A stretch of DNA of 64,000 nt from Sphingomonas taxi (GTDB lineage Bacteria > Pseudomonadota > Alphaproteobacteria > Sphingomonadales > Sphingomonadaceae): NCBI GenBank assembly GCA_003243195.1, contig QFQI01000001.1, positions 558,001 to 622,000 of the forward strand. Direction: 5' to 3'. This document shows positions 44,482 to 51,913 of this stretch, one piece after another. The notes below the pieces were generated by a model. That model was not told the origin of the DNA, searched no databases, and worked only from the letters and a program-made list of their open reading frames with translations. The stretch's first letter is position 1. Every line of letters begins with the position of its first letter. Position numbers and translations under genes: made by a program.

Positions 44482-45294
44482 TCAGCGCAGCGTCACCGCA
44501 TGACGTGCGAGATGCGCTGCCTCGCGCCGCCACCAAGCGGCCGCGACATCGGTGCACGGCGTTTCGTTGCCGAACGTCATGTCAGGAACGAAGGCGTCGA
44601 CGACGAAGCGGAGCGTCCGTTCCGCCTGCGCCAGCGTGACGGCTCCATCCGGCTCCAGCGCGAACGTGCCGGGGATTAACGGCGCATCGTATCGCGCGGC
44701 CTGCGTGCTCCACGTGACGCGCTCGCCATGCAGCGCGACCGATACCTCATAGTCCTCCATGCCGGCGGCCGCGTGCGTCGGGCGCGCCACCGCCAGAGCG
44801 CCATGCGCGCCCGCCAGGATCAGCCCACCCTCGCGCGCCTCGCTCGATCCGCTCGCCGCGTCCGTCACCGCCGTCAGGCGCAGTCCCAGCAGCGGCCCCT
44901 GCGTCGCTTGCTGGCGCCAATCCTCGACATAGGCGCCCGACGGCGCGATCTCGATCACGCTGTTGCCGATCGGGAGCAACCGCGCCGCCTCCGGCCACTG
45001 GTCGTGCGGCTGGTAGCTGGAGGAGATCTGCCACGCCATCTCGCCCGCGTCCGGATCCCACATCGTATCGCCGATCCAGCCCTGCCGCTGGTCGACGGGG
45101 GTCGCGGCGCCGTCGGGCAGGCGCAAGTCGATCGTGAACGTGCGCGACTGGAACCAGAACACGCGCGTCGTCAGGTCAGTCAGCCCGTTGCAGAAGGTGA
45201 TCGAGTGCCGCCGGAACGCGCCCAGCAGGTGCGACGGAAACGCAGGGTCGGCGATGCGCGGCGGCAGCGTCGCCAGCAACGCCGCCAGGGTCAC
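44482..45294 (-). CDS. Unknown beta-rich protein (faint HRI1-like features)
   Basis: 270 aa from GTG 45294, which overlaps the 2OG-oxygenase stop as GTGA; a longer frame upstream is a shadow. The sequence is beta-rich with RVFWFQSRTFTIDLRLPDG, GNSVIEIAPSGAYVEDWRQQ and a second half built similarly (TFALEPDGAVTLAQAERTL). The arrangement faintly recalls HRI1-like two-barrel lipocalin-type proteins, but I would not assign it. No signal peptide. Its coupling to the oxygenase suggests a ligand-binding or substrate-presenting role. Confidence 0.75.
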   Translation of the reverse strand: MTLAALLATLPPRIADPAFPSHLLGAFRRHSITFCNGLTDLTTRVFWFQSRTFTIDLRLPDGAATPVDQRQGWIGDTMWDPDAGEMAWQISSSYQPHDQWPEAARLLPIGNSVIEIAPSGAYVEDWRQQATQGPLLGLRLTAVTDAASGSSEAREGGLILAGAHGALAVARPTHAAAGMEDYEVSVALHGERVTWSTQAARYDAPLIPGTFALEPDGAVTLAQAERTLRFVVDAFVPDMTFGNETPCTDVAAAWWRREAAHLARHAVTLR

Positions 45295-46280
45295 GCCTGA
45301 ACCCCGAACGAGTCGAGCGGCAGCGCGTTCGCCAGCGTCAGTTCGCCGCGTGCCTGTCGTGCCTTGAGATAGGCGAAGGTCTGCGCGGTCTGGTGGAACA
45401 GATGCTCGCCACAACGCAGCGGGGCGTAGCGACGCGCACCGTGCGGTGGCACGAGCGGCGCCACGACATGGTCGTAATCGCAGGTGAAGAACAGCGGGAA
45501 GGAATAGCGCTCCTCCGCCACCTTCTTCACCCGATGCGTGGTCGCCAACCAGCGCCCGTTGGACATCAGCTCCATCATGTCGCCGATGTTCATCACCATC
45601 GCGCCATCGACGAGCGGCACGTCGATCCATGCGCCGGCGCGGTCCAGCACCTGCAATCCGGCGGCGGTCGCGAACAGCAAGGTGAAGCATTCATAATCGG
45701 TGTGCGCACCGATTCCGGGCCGGTCCTCCGCCGCGGGCGCCAGGGGGTAATGGATCAGGCGCAACTGGTTGGGCGGGTGGCGCAGGTGACCGGCGAAATG
45801 ATCCTCGTCGAGACCGAGCGCGAGCGCGAAGGCGCCGAACAGTTGCCGGCCCACCGCGCTCAGGTGGCGGTAATAGGCCAGCACGTCGTCGCGAAAGCCG
45901 GGCAGGTCCGGCCACAGGTTCGGGCCGAGCAGCGGGCGGCGGCCGTCCGCGGCGAGATAGTCGTTGTTGACGTCGTACGTCTCCTTCAGGTCGCGCGTGC
46001 CGCCGCCGAACACCTCCTCGCCGGCGGGCACATAGCCGCTGTGATTGGACGAACGGCCGATGTAGCACGCCATCTTTGCCGCCATGTCCTGCGCGAAATA
46101 TCGCCGCGCGGTTGCGAGCAGGCGCTCGCCCGGTGCCTGCTCGAGCTGCGCGCCGCGGATGTAGAGGAAGCCCGAGCGGCGACAGGCGTCGTCGAGCGCG
46201 TGCGCCACCGCGATGCGGTCAACCTGTCGCGCGCTCGCCAGTCCCGAGATGTCGATGATGGGGAGCGGAAGGGTGTCCAT
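45291..46280 (-). CDS. 2-oxoglutarate/Fe(II) oxygenase, isopenicillin-N-synthase type
   Basis: 329-aa double-stranded beta-helix oxygenase. The N-terminal LPIIDISGL domain is followed by the catalytic core with HxD in GAHTDYECFTLLF, a distal His in ATTHRVKK, and Arg-x-Ser (RYSFPLFF) for 2-oxoglutarate: all iron and cosubstrate residues are intact. It hydroxylates or desaturates an unknown substrate. ATG 46280 is used; a GTG 18 bp upstream is possible. It is divergent from the LysR gene at 46404. Confidence 0.9.
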   Translation of the reverse strand: MDTLPLPIIDISGLASARQVDRIAVAHALDDACRRSGFLYIRGAQLEQAPGERLLATARRYFAQDMAAKMACYIGRSSNHSGYVPAGEEVFGGGTRDLKETYDVNNDYLAADGRRPLLGPNLWPDLPGFRDDVLAYYRHLSAVGRQLFGAFALALGLDEDHFAGHLRHPPNQLRLIHYPLAPAAEDRPGIGAHTDYECFTLLFATAAGLQVLDRAGAWIDVPLVDGAMVMNIGDMMELMSNGRWLATTHRVKKVAEERYSFPLFFTCDYDHVVAPLVPPHGARRYAPLRCGEHLFHQTAQTFAYLKARQARGELTLANALPLDSFGVQA

Positions 46281-46329
46281 CACCCACGTCTCGCCCACCG
46301 CCAGATCATAGCGAAAGATCGTGATTATT

Positions 46330-46366
46330 TATGGTTTGCATCAATCCCATCTATGGGCCGATAATC
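46330..46366. promoter_or_regulatory. LysR-type box region between the oxygenase and LysR genes (element 2)
   Basis: Contains ATCTATGGGCCGATAATC at 46349-46366, sharing the ATCTATG core with the elements at 44442 and 47367, plus a weaker TATGGTTTGCATC at 46330-46342. It sits 38 bp before the LysR start and 69 bp before the oxygenase start. Confidence 0.5.
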
Positions 46367-46403
46367 GGCGACCGTGACGCGACCGAAGGAAGGTGATCGC
46401 ACC

Positions 46404-47342
46404 ATGGACGAACGGACGGTGCCGACCGACCAGAAGTTTGCCAGTCGCGTCGACTGGAACCTGATGCGCACCTTCGTCGAGATCGTCCGCGCCGGCGGGA
46501 TCGGCGCCGCCGCGCGTCAGCTCAACAAGCAGCAACCCAGCATCAGCGCCGCGCTCAAGCGGCTGGAGGAGCACGTCGGCACCACGCTGCTCCGCCGCGG
46601 CGCGACCGGGGTGGAGATGACCGCCGCGGGCAAGGCGATGATGGCGCTGTGCGAGGACATGCTGGAATCGGCGCGCATGATGCCGCACCAGATCGCGCAG
46701 GCGACGCGGCGAGTCGAAGGGATCGTGCGCATCCAGATGGTGTCCGCGATCATCTCGCCCGAACTGGACGAGGCGCTCGCCAGCTTCCATCGCCGCAACC
46801 CGGACATCCATATCGAGATCCGCGTGTCGCCGTGGCGCCAGGTTCTCGATGCGCTGGAGCGCGGCGACGTGGAGATCGGTGTCGGCTATGATGGCGGCGA
46901 TCGCGGCAGCCTGATCTACGAGCCGCTCTTCGTCGAGCGCCAGCAACTGTATTGCGGGCGCAGCCACCCGCTGTTCGGCTATCGCGTCGGACGCCTCAAC
47001 GAGTTGAAGGACGAGGGATTCGTCCTGACCGGCGACGACGAGATCGAGACGATCACCCAGTTGCGGCGTCGCTATCGGCTGGGCACGCGCGTCAACGGCG
47101 TGGCGGAGGACGTCAACGAGGCGCGCCGGCTGATCGTCAACGGCATCGGCATCGGCTTCCTGCCGACCCTGGCCGCGGCAGAGGCGGTCGCGGCGGGCAA
47201 ATTGTGGCCGATCCTGCTGACCGAGTTCGAGCCATCCTACGACATCTTCCTGCTGGCGCGCGAACAGCCGGCGCGCGACACGGCGACCCAGTTGTTCATC
47301 GACGAGGTATACCGCCGGATCCGCGCGCAACGTCATCCATGA
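46404..47342 (+). CDS. LysR-family regulator of the hydroxylase/sulfotransferase cluster
   Basis: 312-aa LTTR: RVDWNLMRTFVEIVRAGGIG then AARQLNKQQPSISAALKRLE form the winged helix; the effector domain starts around VRIQMVSAIISPELDEALAS. ATG 46404 is favoured over 46374 because GGAAGGTGA lies just upstream. Repeated ATCTATG boxes upstream of three transcription units around it suggest it controls the whole cluster. Its effector is unknown. Confidence 0.91.
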   Translation: MDERTVPTDQKFASRVDWNLMRTFVEIVRAGGIGAAARQLNKQQPSISAALKRLEEHVGTTLLRRGATGVEMTAAGKAMMALCEDMLESARMMPHQIAQATRRVEGIVRIQMVSAIISPELDEALASFHRRNPDIHIEIRVSPWRQVLDALERGDVEIGVGYDGGDRGSLIYEPLFVERQQLYCGRSHPLFGYRVGRLNELKDEGFVLTGDDEIETITQLRRRYRLGTRVNGVAEDVNEARRLIVNGIGIGFLPTLAAAEAVAAGKLWPILLTEFEPSYDIFLLAREQPARDTATQLFIDEVYRRIRAQRHP

Positions 47343-47366
47343 CGGTGCGTCGCGGGCATAAGCCGT

Positions 47367-47384
47367 ATCTATGCCATCCATAGA
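47367..47384. promoter_or_regulatory. LysR-type box TCTATG-CCATC-CATAGA (element 3)
   Basis: Perfect 6-bp dyad whose core TATGCCATCCATA is a T-N11-A box like element 1. It lies between the LysR gene and the second hydroxylase operon. Confidence 0.55.
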
Positions 47385-47431
47385 AATTTAGCGCCTGCCG
47401 CGATGAGCGCCGGGTGGATCACCTTTCCCCC

Positions 47432-47611
47432 ATGACGACGGAGGACCAGGTGCGCCACAATCCACGACCCGCGTTCATCGCCACCCTCACCCGCCTGGCC
47501 GGGCGCGTCGGGCTCATGCTGCTGAACGGCCTCGCCGTCCGCGCCGGCGCGGTCGGAGGGCTGCCCGATCTGCGCGCGCGCGCCGTTCCGCCGGTGGCGC
47601 GGGGGCGATGA
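47432..47611 (+). CDS. Possible small leader ORF before hydroxylase copy 2
   Basis: 59 codons from ATG 47432 (or 65 from GTG 47414), with a hydrophobic stretch VGLMLLNGLAVRAGAVGG. Its stop overlaps the next start as ATGA, as real genes do here, but it has no clear ribosome site and no recognised family. It could be a short membrane peptide or just the untranslated leader. Confidence 0.3.
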   Translation: MTTEDQVRHNPRPAFIATLTRLAGRVGLMLLNGLAVRAGAVGGLPDLRARAVPPVARGR

Positions 47612-48492
47612 TGACCCACAAGCCGATCGACTACCTGCCGCCGGCCTTCGTCGCGGCCGTCTGCACCTTCTGGGCGTTCGCGCCGCAGGCCTGGGCCGAA
47701 AGCCCGTGGACGATCGTGATCGCCGCCACCGCGGTGCCGCTGCTGGTGCAGGCGATCGAGGCGGTCGCGGAGCGGCACGAGGGCTGGCGGATGAACCGCC
47801 GCGAGTTCCTGACCGACTTGGGCTATGTGATCTTCAACACCGCGGTCATCGGCTGGCTGACGACGCATCTGGCGGAGGATCCGCTGCGCGCGGCCAAGGC
47901 GTCGCTCGGCATCACCACGCAGTGGGCGATGCATCTGCCGTTCCTGGCGCAGGTGGCGCTCGTTATCGTGGTGATCGAGTTCGGCCAGTATTGGATGCAT
48001 CGCGCGATGCACAACACGGCGCTGTGGTACACGCACGCGCCGCACCATCATCTGACGCAGTTGAACGCGATGAAGGGCGCGGTCGGCAATCCGATCGAAC
48101 TGTTCCTCATCAGCCTCAGCATCGTGGCCCTGTTCGACCTGTCGACCGCGGCGGTGCTGTGCGGTGTCAACGTGCTGATCGTGACCTCGGTGTTCGCGCA
48201 TGCCAATGTGCGCGCCGATCCGCCGCTTTTCTACTCCTTCTTCTTCACCACCATTCGTCATCACAGCCTGCATCATTCCACCGGCTATGATGAAACCCGC
48301 AGCAACTACGCCAATTCGCTGATCCTGCTCGACCGCCTGTTCGGCACCTATCGCGAGGGCGAGGCCATCATCGTCGGGCAGGACGATCGTCGTCGCCTTT
48401 CGATCCGGGAGCAGACGCTGTTCCCGCTGCGCCCAATGATCGAGCGGATGAAGGCGCGCCGCGTGTCGAACGGCTCGGTGACCACCGGCTGA
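47608..48492 (+). CDS. Sterol desaturase/fatty acid hydroxylase family membrane di-iron enzyme (copy 2)
   Basis: 294-aa paralog of the enzyme at 43380-44366. His boxes HRAMH, HAPHHH and RHHSLHHS complete the di-iron site among four to five membrane segments. Its stop overlaps the TPR-sulfotransferase start by one base (TGATG), so the hydroxyl group it creates may be the sulfation site (inference). GGGGGCG precedes the ATG. Confidence 0.9.
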   Translation: MMTHKPIDYLPPAFVAAVCTFWAFAPQAWAESPWTIVIAATAVPLLVQAIEAVAERHEGWRMNRREFLTDLGYVIFNTAVIGWLTTHLAEDPLRAAKASLGITTQWAMHLPFLAQVALVIVVIEFGQYWMHRAMHNTALWYTHAPHHHLTQLNAMKGAVGNPIELFLISLSIVALFDLSTAAVLCGVNVLIVTSVFAHANVRADPPLFYSFFFTTIRHHSLHHSTGYDETRSNYANSLILLDRLFGTYREGEAIIVGQDDRRRLSIREQTLFPLRPMIERMKARRVSNGSVTTG

Positions 48493-50096
48493 TGCTGCTG
48501 GCCGCACGCCCGGTCGACTGCGGCGTCGGGCGCGACGAGCGGGTCGCCGCCGCGCGCGCGGCGCTGGCCCGTGGCGACTGGACCGCGGTCGCCCGCTTCG
48601 CGGGTGCGGTGCTGGCGGAGTGCGGCGAGGATGCGGAGGCGCTGTTCCTCCATGGGCTGGCGGATGCCGCCGCCGGGCGCGTCGCGGCGGCGATCGAACT
48701 GATCGAGCGGGCCGTGGCGCGCTGCCCGGCGGGAGAGTATCGCGCGCAACTGGCGCGGCTGTACGTCGGCGTGCGCCGCGATGGCGACGCGGCCACGGTG
48801 CTGGCGGCGGCAGAGGCAGCGCTCCCCGACGATGCGTTGAGCCGTGACACGATAGGGTGCGTCTATGCGCGGCTCGGCGATCATGCCGCCTCGCTCCCGC
48901 ACTTCGACGTGGCGGTGGCGCTGGCGCCCGACCATGTCGGCTATCGCTACAACCACGCCGCCGCGCTTGGCTTTCTGGGGTGCACCGATGCGGCGGAAGC
49001 AGCGGTCGAGGCGCTGCTGGAACGCGCGCCCGATGATGCCCGTGCGCACCATCTGCTCGCCGGACTGCGCAAGCAGACCGCCGCGCGTCATCACGTCGAT
49101 CGGCTCACGACCGTCCGTGCGCGGGCGCGGGACGATCGCTCGCGCGTGTTGCTGGGCTATGCGCTGGCGAAGGAGTTGGACGATCTCGGCCGCGCCGGCG
49201 ATGCGCTCGATACGTTATGCTCGACCAACGCCGCGCACCGCGCGACGCTGAGCTATGACATCGCCGACGACATCGCGATCTTCGACGCGATCGAGGCCGC
49301 ATGGCCGATGATGTCGGCCGCGCCGGTCACCACGCCGGCATCCGACGCGCCGATCTTCGTCATCGGCATGCCGCGCACCGGCACGACGCTGGTCGACCGC
49401 ATCCTGTCGTCGCACCCGCAGGTGGAAAGCGCGGGCGAATTGCAGGCGATGCCGCTTGCAGTGAAGGCCGCCGCCGGCACCCGCACCCGCCACGTCCTCG
49501 ATGTCGAAACGATCCACGCCGCCGCGTCGGCCGACGCCGGCGCGGTCGGGCGTGACTATCTGCGCCGCGCGCAACATCACCGCCGTGACCCCGCGCACCG
49601 CTTCGTCGACAAGTTTCCGGGCAATTTCCATTACGCCGGCGTGATCGCGCGCGCGTTGCCGAACGCGCGGATCGTCTGCCTGCGCCGCCATCCGATGGAC
49701 ACGGTGCTGAGCAATTTCCGCAACCTGTTCGCGATCGGGTCGCGCTACTACGACTATAGCTACGACCTGGCCGATATCGCGGCCTATTACGTCCGCTTCT
49801 CCCGCCTGATGGCGCTGTGGCGCACCGCGCTGCCCGGCCGCGTGCTGGAGCTTCGCTATGAGGATCTGGTCGCGGATCAGGAGTGCCAGACGCGGCGGCT
49901 GCTCGACCATTGCGGGCTGTCGTGGTCCGACGCGTGCCTCGCCTTCCACGACAACGCCGCCCCGGTTTCCACGCCAAGCGCCGCGCAGGTACGACGCCCG
50001 CTGTACCGCGACGCGGTCGCACGGTGGAAGCGCCATGCCGATGTGCTGGCGCCCGCACGGCGCGTCTTCGAGGAGGCCGGCATTGCGATCGATTGA
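48492..50096 (+). CDS. TPR-containing sulfotransferase family protein, hydroxylase-linked
   Basis: 534 aa: N-terminal TPR-like helices (about 1-250, e.g. DAEALFLHGLADAAAGRVAA), then a sulfotransferase domain with PAPS loop GMPRTGTTLVDRIL (about 292-305), RRHPMDTVLSNFRNL and LRYEDLVADQECQTRRLL. It would transfer sulfate from PAPS to a hydroxylated acceptor. It is coupled to hydroxylase copy 2 and overlaps the next small gene by 14 bp. Related to the protein at 25250-26917, but clearly diverged. Confidence 0.88.
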   Translation: MLLAARPVDCGVGRDERVAAARAALARGDWTAVARFAGAVLAECGEDAEALFLHGLADAAAGRVAAAIELIERAVARCPAGEYRAQLARLYVGVRRDGDAATVLAAAEAALPDDALSRDTIGCVYARLGDHAASLPHFDVAVALAPDHVGYRYNHAAALGFLGCTDAAEAAVEALLERAPDDARAHHLLAGLRKQTAARHHVDRLTTVRARARDDRSRVLLGYALAKELDDLGRAGDALDTLCSTNAAHRATLSYDIADDIAIFDAIEAAWPMMSAAPVTTPASDAPIFVIGMPRTGTTLVDRILSSHPQVESAGELQAMPLAVKAAAGTRTRHVLDVETIHAAASADAGAVGRDYLRRAQHHRRDPAHRFVDKFPGNFHYAGVIARALPNARIVCLRRHPMDTVLSNFRNLFAIGSRYYDYSYDLADIAAYYVRFSRLMALWRTALPGRVLELRYEDLVADQECQTRRLLDHCGLSWSDACLAFHDNAAPVSTPSAAQVRRPLYRDAVARWKRHADVLAPARRVFEEAGIAID

Positions 50097-50457
50097 GCGC
50101 GTCGCCGCCGTCTTGCTAGCCGCGGCGTTCGTGCACGCTGCGGCATCGGCCGCCCCCCGGGCGAAGCTCGTTTCGGACCACCCGGTCGATTGCCTGCAGG
50201 TGTCCGGCACGCGCCCCTCGACGGCCGCAGCCGTCCTCATCAACGGGCATCCGGTCGCGGTGGACGGTGGCCGGCACTGGCGCGTCCGGCTGCCGGTCGA
50301 GACGGTTCGCGGCTGGTCGCGGCCCGGCGCCCGCACGATCCGCGTGACGCTGGCGACCCCGGCGGGCGGCCGCGCGGTCGAATACGAAACCGACCTGCCG
50401 GTCGGGCTGCTCGGCGGGCGCATCGACCTTGCCGCGCTGGTGGTACGACTGCGCTGA
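50083..50457 (+). CDS. Small exported protein starting inside the sulfotransferase gene
   Basis: 124 aa from TTG 50083, supported by GAGGAGG six bases upstream inside the sulfotransferase gene, which it overlaps by 14 bp. A signal peptide (hydrophobic VAAVLLAAAFVHAAASA) precedes a mature domain with one Cys and a beta-rich pattern (AVLINGHPVAVDGGRHWRVR). I do not recognise the family. Overlap implies co-translation with the sulfotransferase. Confidence 0.65.
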   Translation: MRSIERVAAVLLAAAFVHAAASAAPRAKLVSDHPVDCLQVSGTRPSTAAAVLINGHPVAVDGGRHWRVRLPVETVRGWSRPGARTIRVTLATPAGGRAVEYETDLPVGLLGGRIDLAALVVRLR

Positions 50458-50568
50458 GCGTTTCCGCCCCGGCGACTTGTCGGCGATCCGTTGTCACCTC
50501 TCCTTCGAATCACTATGTGACCCGCGCCGCCGGGTTACGAGCGGTAGTGATATCGACGTAAGGAGAGG

Positions 50569-50904
50569 ATGATGAAGATCGGCTTCCTGGCCGCGGCCGC
50601 CCTCGGCCTGGCATGCGCGGGCGCGGCGAATGCCGCCGGCTCCGAGAATCCGCTGGCGAAGGATGCCGCGATCCTCCAGCTCAAGGGTCTGGACCTCGCC
50701 ACTGCCGATGGACAGCAGCGGCTCGCGATCCGCATGGATGCCGCGGCACAGGCGGTATGCGGCGACGAGCGTCTGGCCAGCGTCCATCTCGCGCTGGCGA
50801 ACAAGGCGCGTGACTGCCGGGCACATGTGATCGCCGATATCCGCGATCAGATCGAGACCCACCAGGCATCGCTCGGCACCACGGCGCAGCTCGCCGCGCG
50901 CTGA
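50569..50904 (+). CDS. UrcA family protein
   Basis: 111-aa secreted protein: signal peptide ending AGAANAAG, then the UrcA pattern LKGLDLATADGQQRLAIRMD with a conserved Cys pair (AVCGDE and KARDCR). UrcA proteins are small periplasmic proteins of unknown function common in Sphingomonadales and Caulobacterales. AAGGAGAGG lies directly before the ATG. It stands alone between the sulfotransferase operon and the convergent nitrogen operon. Confidence 0.85.
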   Translation: MMKIGFLAAAALGLACAGAANAAGSENPLAKDAAILQLKGLDLATADGQQRLAIRMDAAAQAVCGDERLASVHLALANKARDCRAHVIADIRDQIETHQASLGTTAQLAAR

Positions 50905-50937
50905 TCCTTCAGCCACCTACCGCCCTTGCCGGACGGC

Positions 50938-50965
50938 GGCGACACGCAGTTGATGCTGCGTCGCC
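50938..50965. terminator. Bulged hairpin between convergent UrcA and beta-propeller genes
   Basis: GGCGACACGCAG pairs with CTGCGTCGCC through ten base pairs with a 2-nt bulge around a 6-nt loop. It lies in the 91-bp gap between convergent stops and could stop either transcript. Confidence 0.45.
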
Positions 50966-50995
50966 GTCGCCCGGCGCTGGCCGCGATAACCGGCG

Positions 50996-51913
50996 CTACT
51001 TCCCGACCGTTGCCGGATTCGGCCACCAGGACAGCGTGTGGTGATCGTGCGCGCTCGTCCAGATACCCTCCGGCGTATAGCGCAGCGCCCCGCTGCCGAC
51101 CGCCTTGCCGACGCGTGCGGTGACCGTCAGCGTCTGCGGATCGATGACGGCGTACGTCTGCTCCTCCGTGGTGCGCAGCCACACCTTCCCGCCACCGGTG
51201 TCGATATCGCCATAGGCCAGCTTCGCGCCCACCTTGACGCGCCCGGTGACCGCGTTGGTGGCGGGATCAACGCGTGCGACGGTGCCGTCACCCTGCTCCT
51301 GTACCCACACCGCGCCCTCCCCCGCCGCGAGGAAGCCGGGGTCCGTGCCCAGCGGGATCGTGGCGACGACGGTGTTGGTCGCGGGGTCGATCCGCTGCAC
51401 GGTGCGCCCCTCCAGGCTCACCGCCCACACCGCGTCGAACCCGAACGCGAGATAGGAGGTGCCCGGCGTGACCGCGACGGTGGCGATGACCCCGTCGGTT
51501 GCGGGGTCGACCCGCGACACCACGCCCTTCGCATCGCTGGCGATCCAGACCGAGCCGGCGCCGGTGACGACGTTCAGCTCGCCGGCGGGATTGGCGACCC
51601 CGGTCGTGATCGCGGCGACGACCTTACCCGTGCGCGCGTCGACACGGTTGAGCGTGCGCGTGTCGCAATCCGCCACCCACAAGGTGTCGCGGGTGAACGC
51701 CATCGCGCCACACGGGTGCGCCATCGGCACCGTCGCCTTCAGCCCGTCGCGCGCCCAGCGTTCGACACGCCCCTTGTTGGTCGCCCACACGGCGTCGCCA
51801 TCGACCACGAGGAAGTCGGCGAAGCCGGGGACCGCGATCACCTGCTCCTGCTGCGCCATGGCGGGAACGGACCAGCCGAGCGCCAACGCCAGGACCCAGA
51901 ACCGCGCGCGCAT
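50996..51913 (-). CDS. Periplasmic YncE/SMP-30-like beta-propeller protein
   Basis: 305 aa with a signal peptide (MRARFWVLALALGWSVPAMA) and repeating blades built on VDPATNxVxxRVKVG-type units: RVDARTGKVVAAI, RVDPATDGVIATV, RIDPATNTVVATI and RVDPATNAVTGRV. This gives about seven blades of a YncE-like propeller. It overlaps the allophanate hydrolase stop by one base (TGATG) and is the last gene of the nitrogen operon. The function is unknown; a periplasmic sensor or ligand-binding role is possible. Confidence 0.87.
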   Translation of the reverse strand: MRARFWVLALALGWSVPAMAQQEQVIAVPGFADFLVVDGDAVWATNKGRVERWARDGLKATVPMAHPCGAMAFTRDTLWVADCDTRTLNRVDARTGKVVAAITTGVANPAGELNVVTGAGSVWIASDAKGVVSRVDPATDGVIATVAVTPGTSYLAFGFDAVWAVSLEGRTVQRIDPATNTVVATIPLGTDPGFLAAGEGAVWVQEQGDGTVARVDPATNAVTGRVKVGAKLAYGDIDTGGGKVWLRTTEEQTYAVIDPQTLTVTARVGKAVGSGALRYTPEGIWTSAHDHHTLSWWPNPATVGK

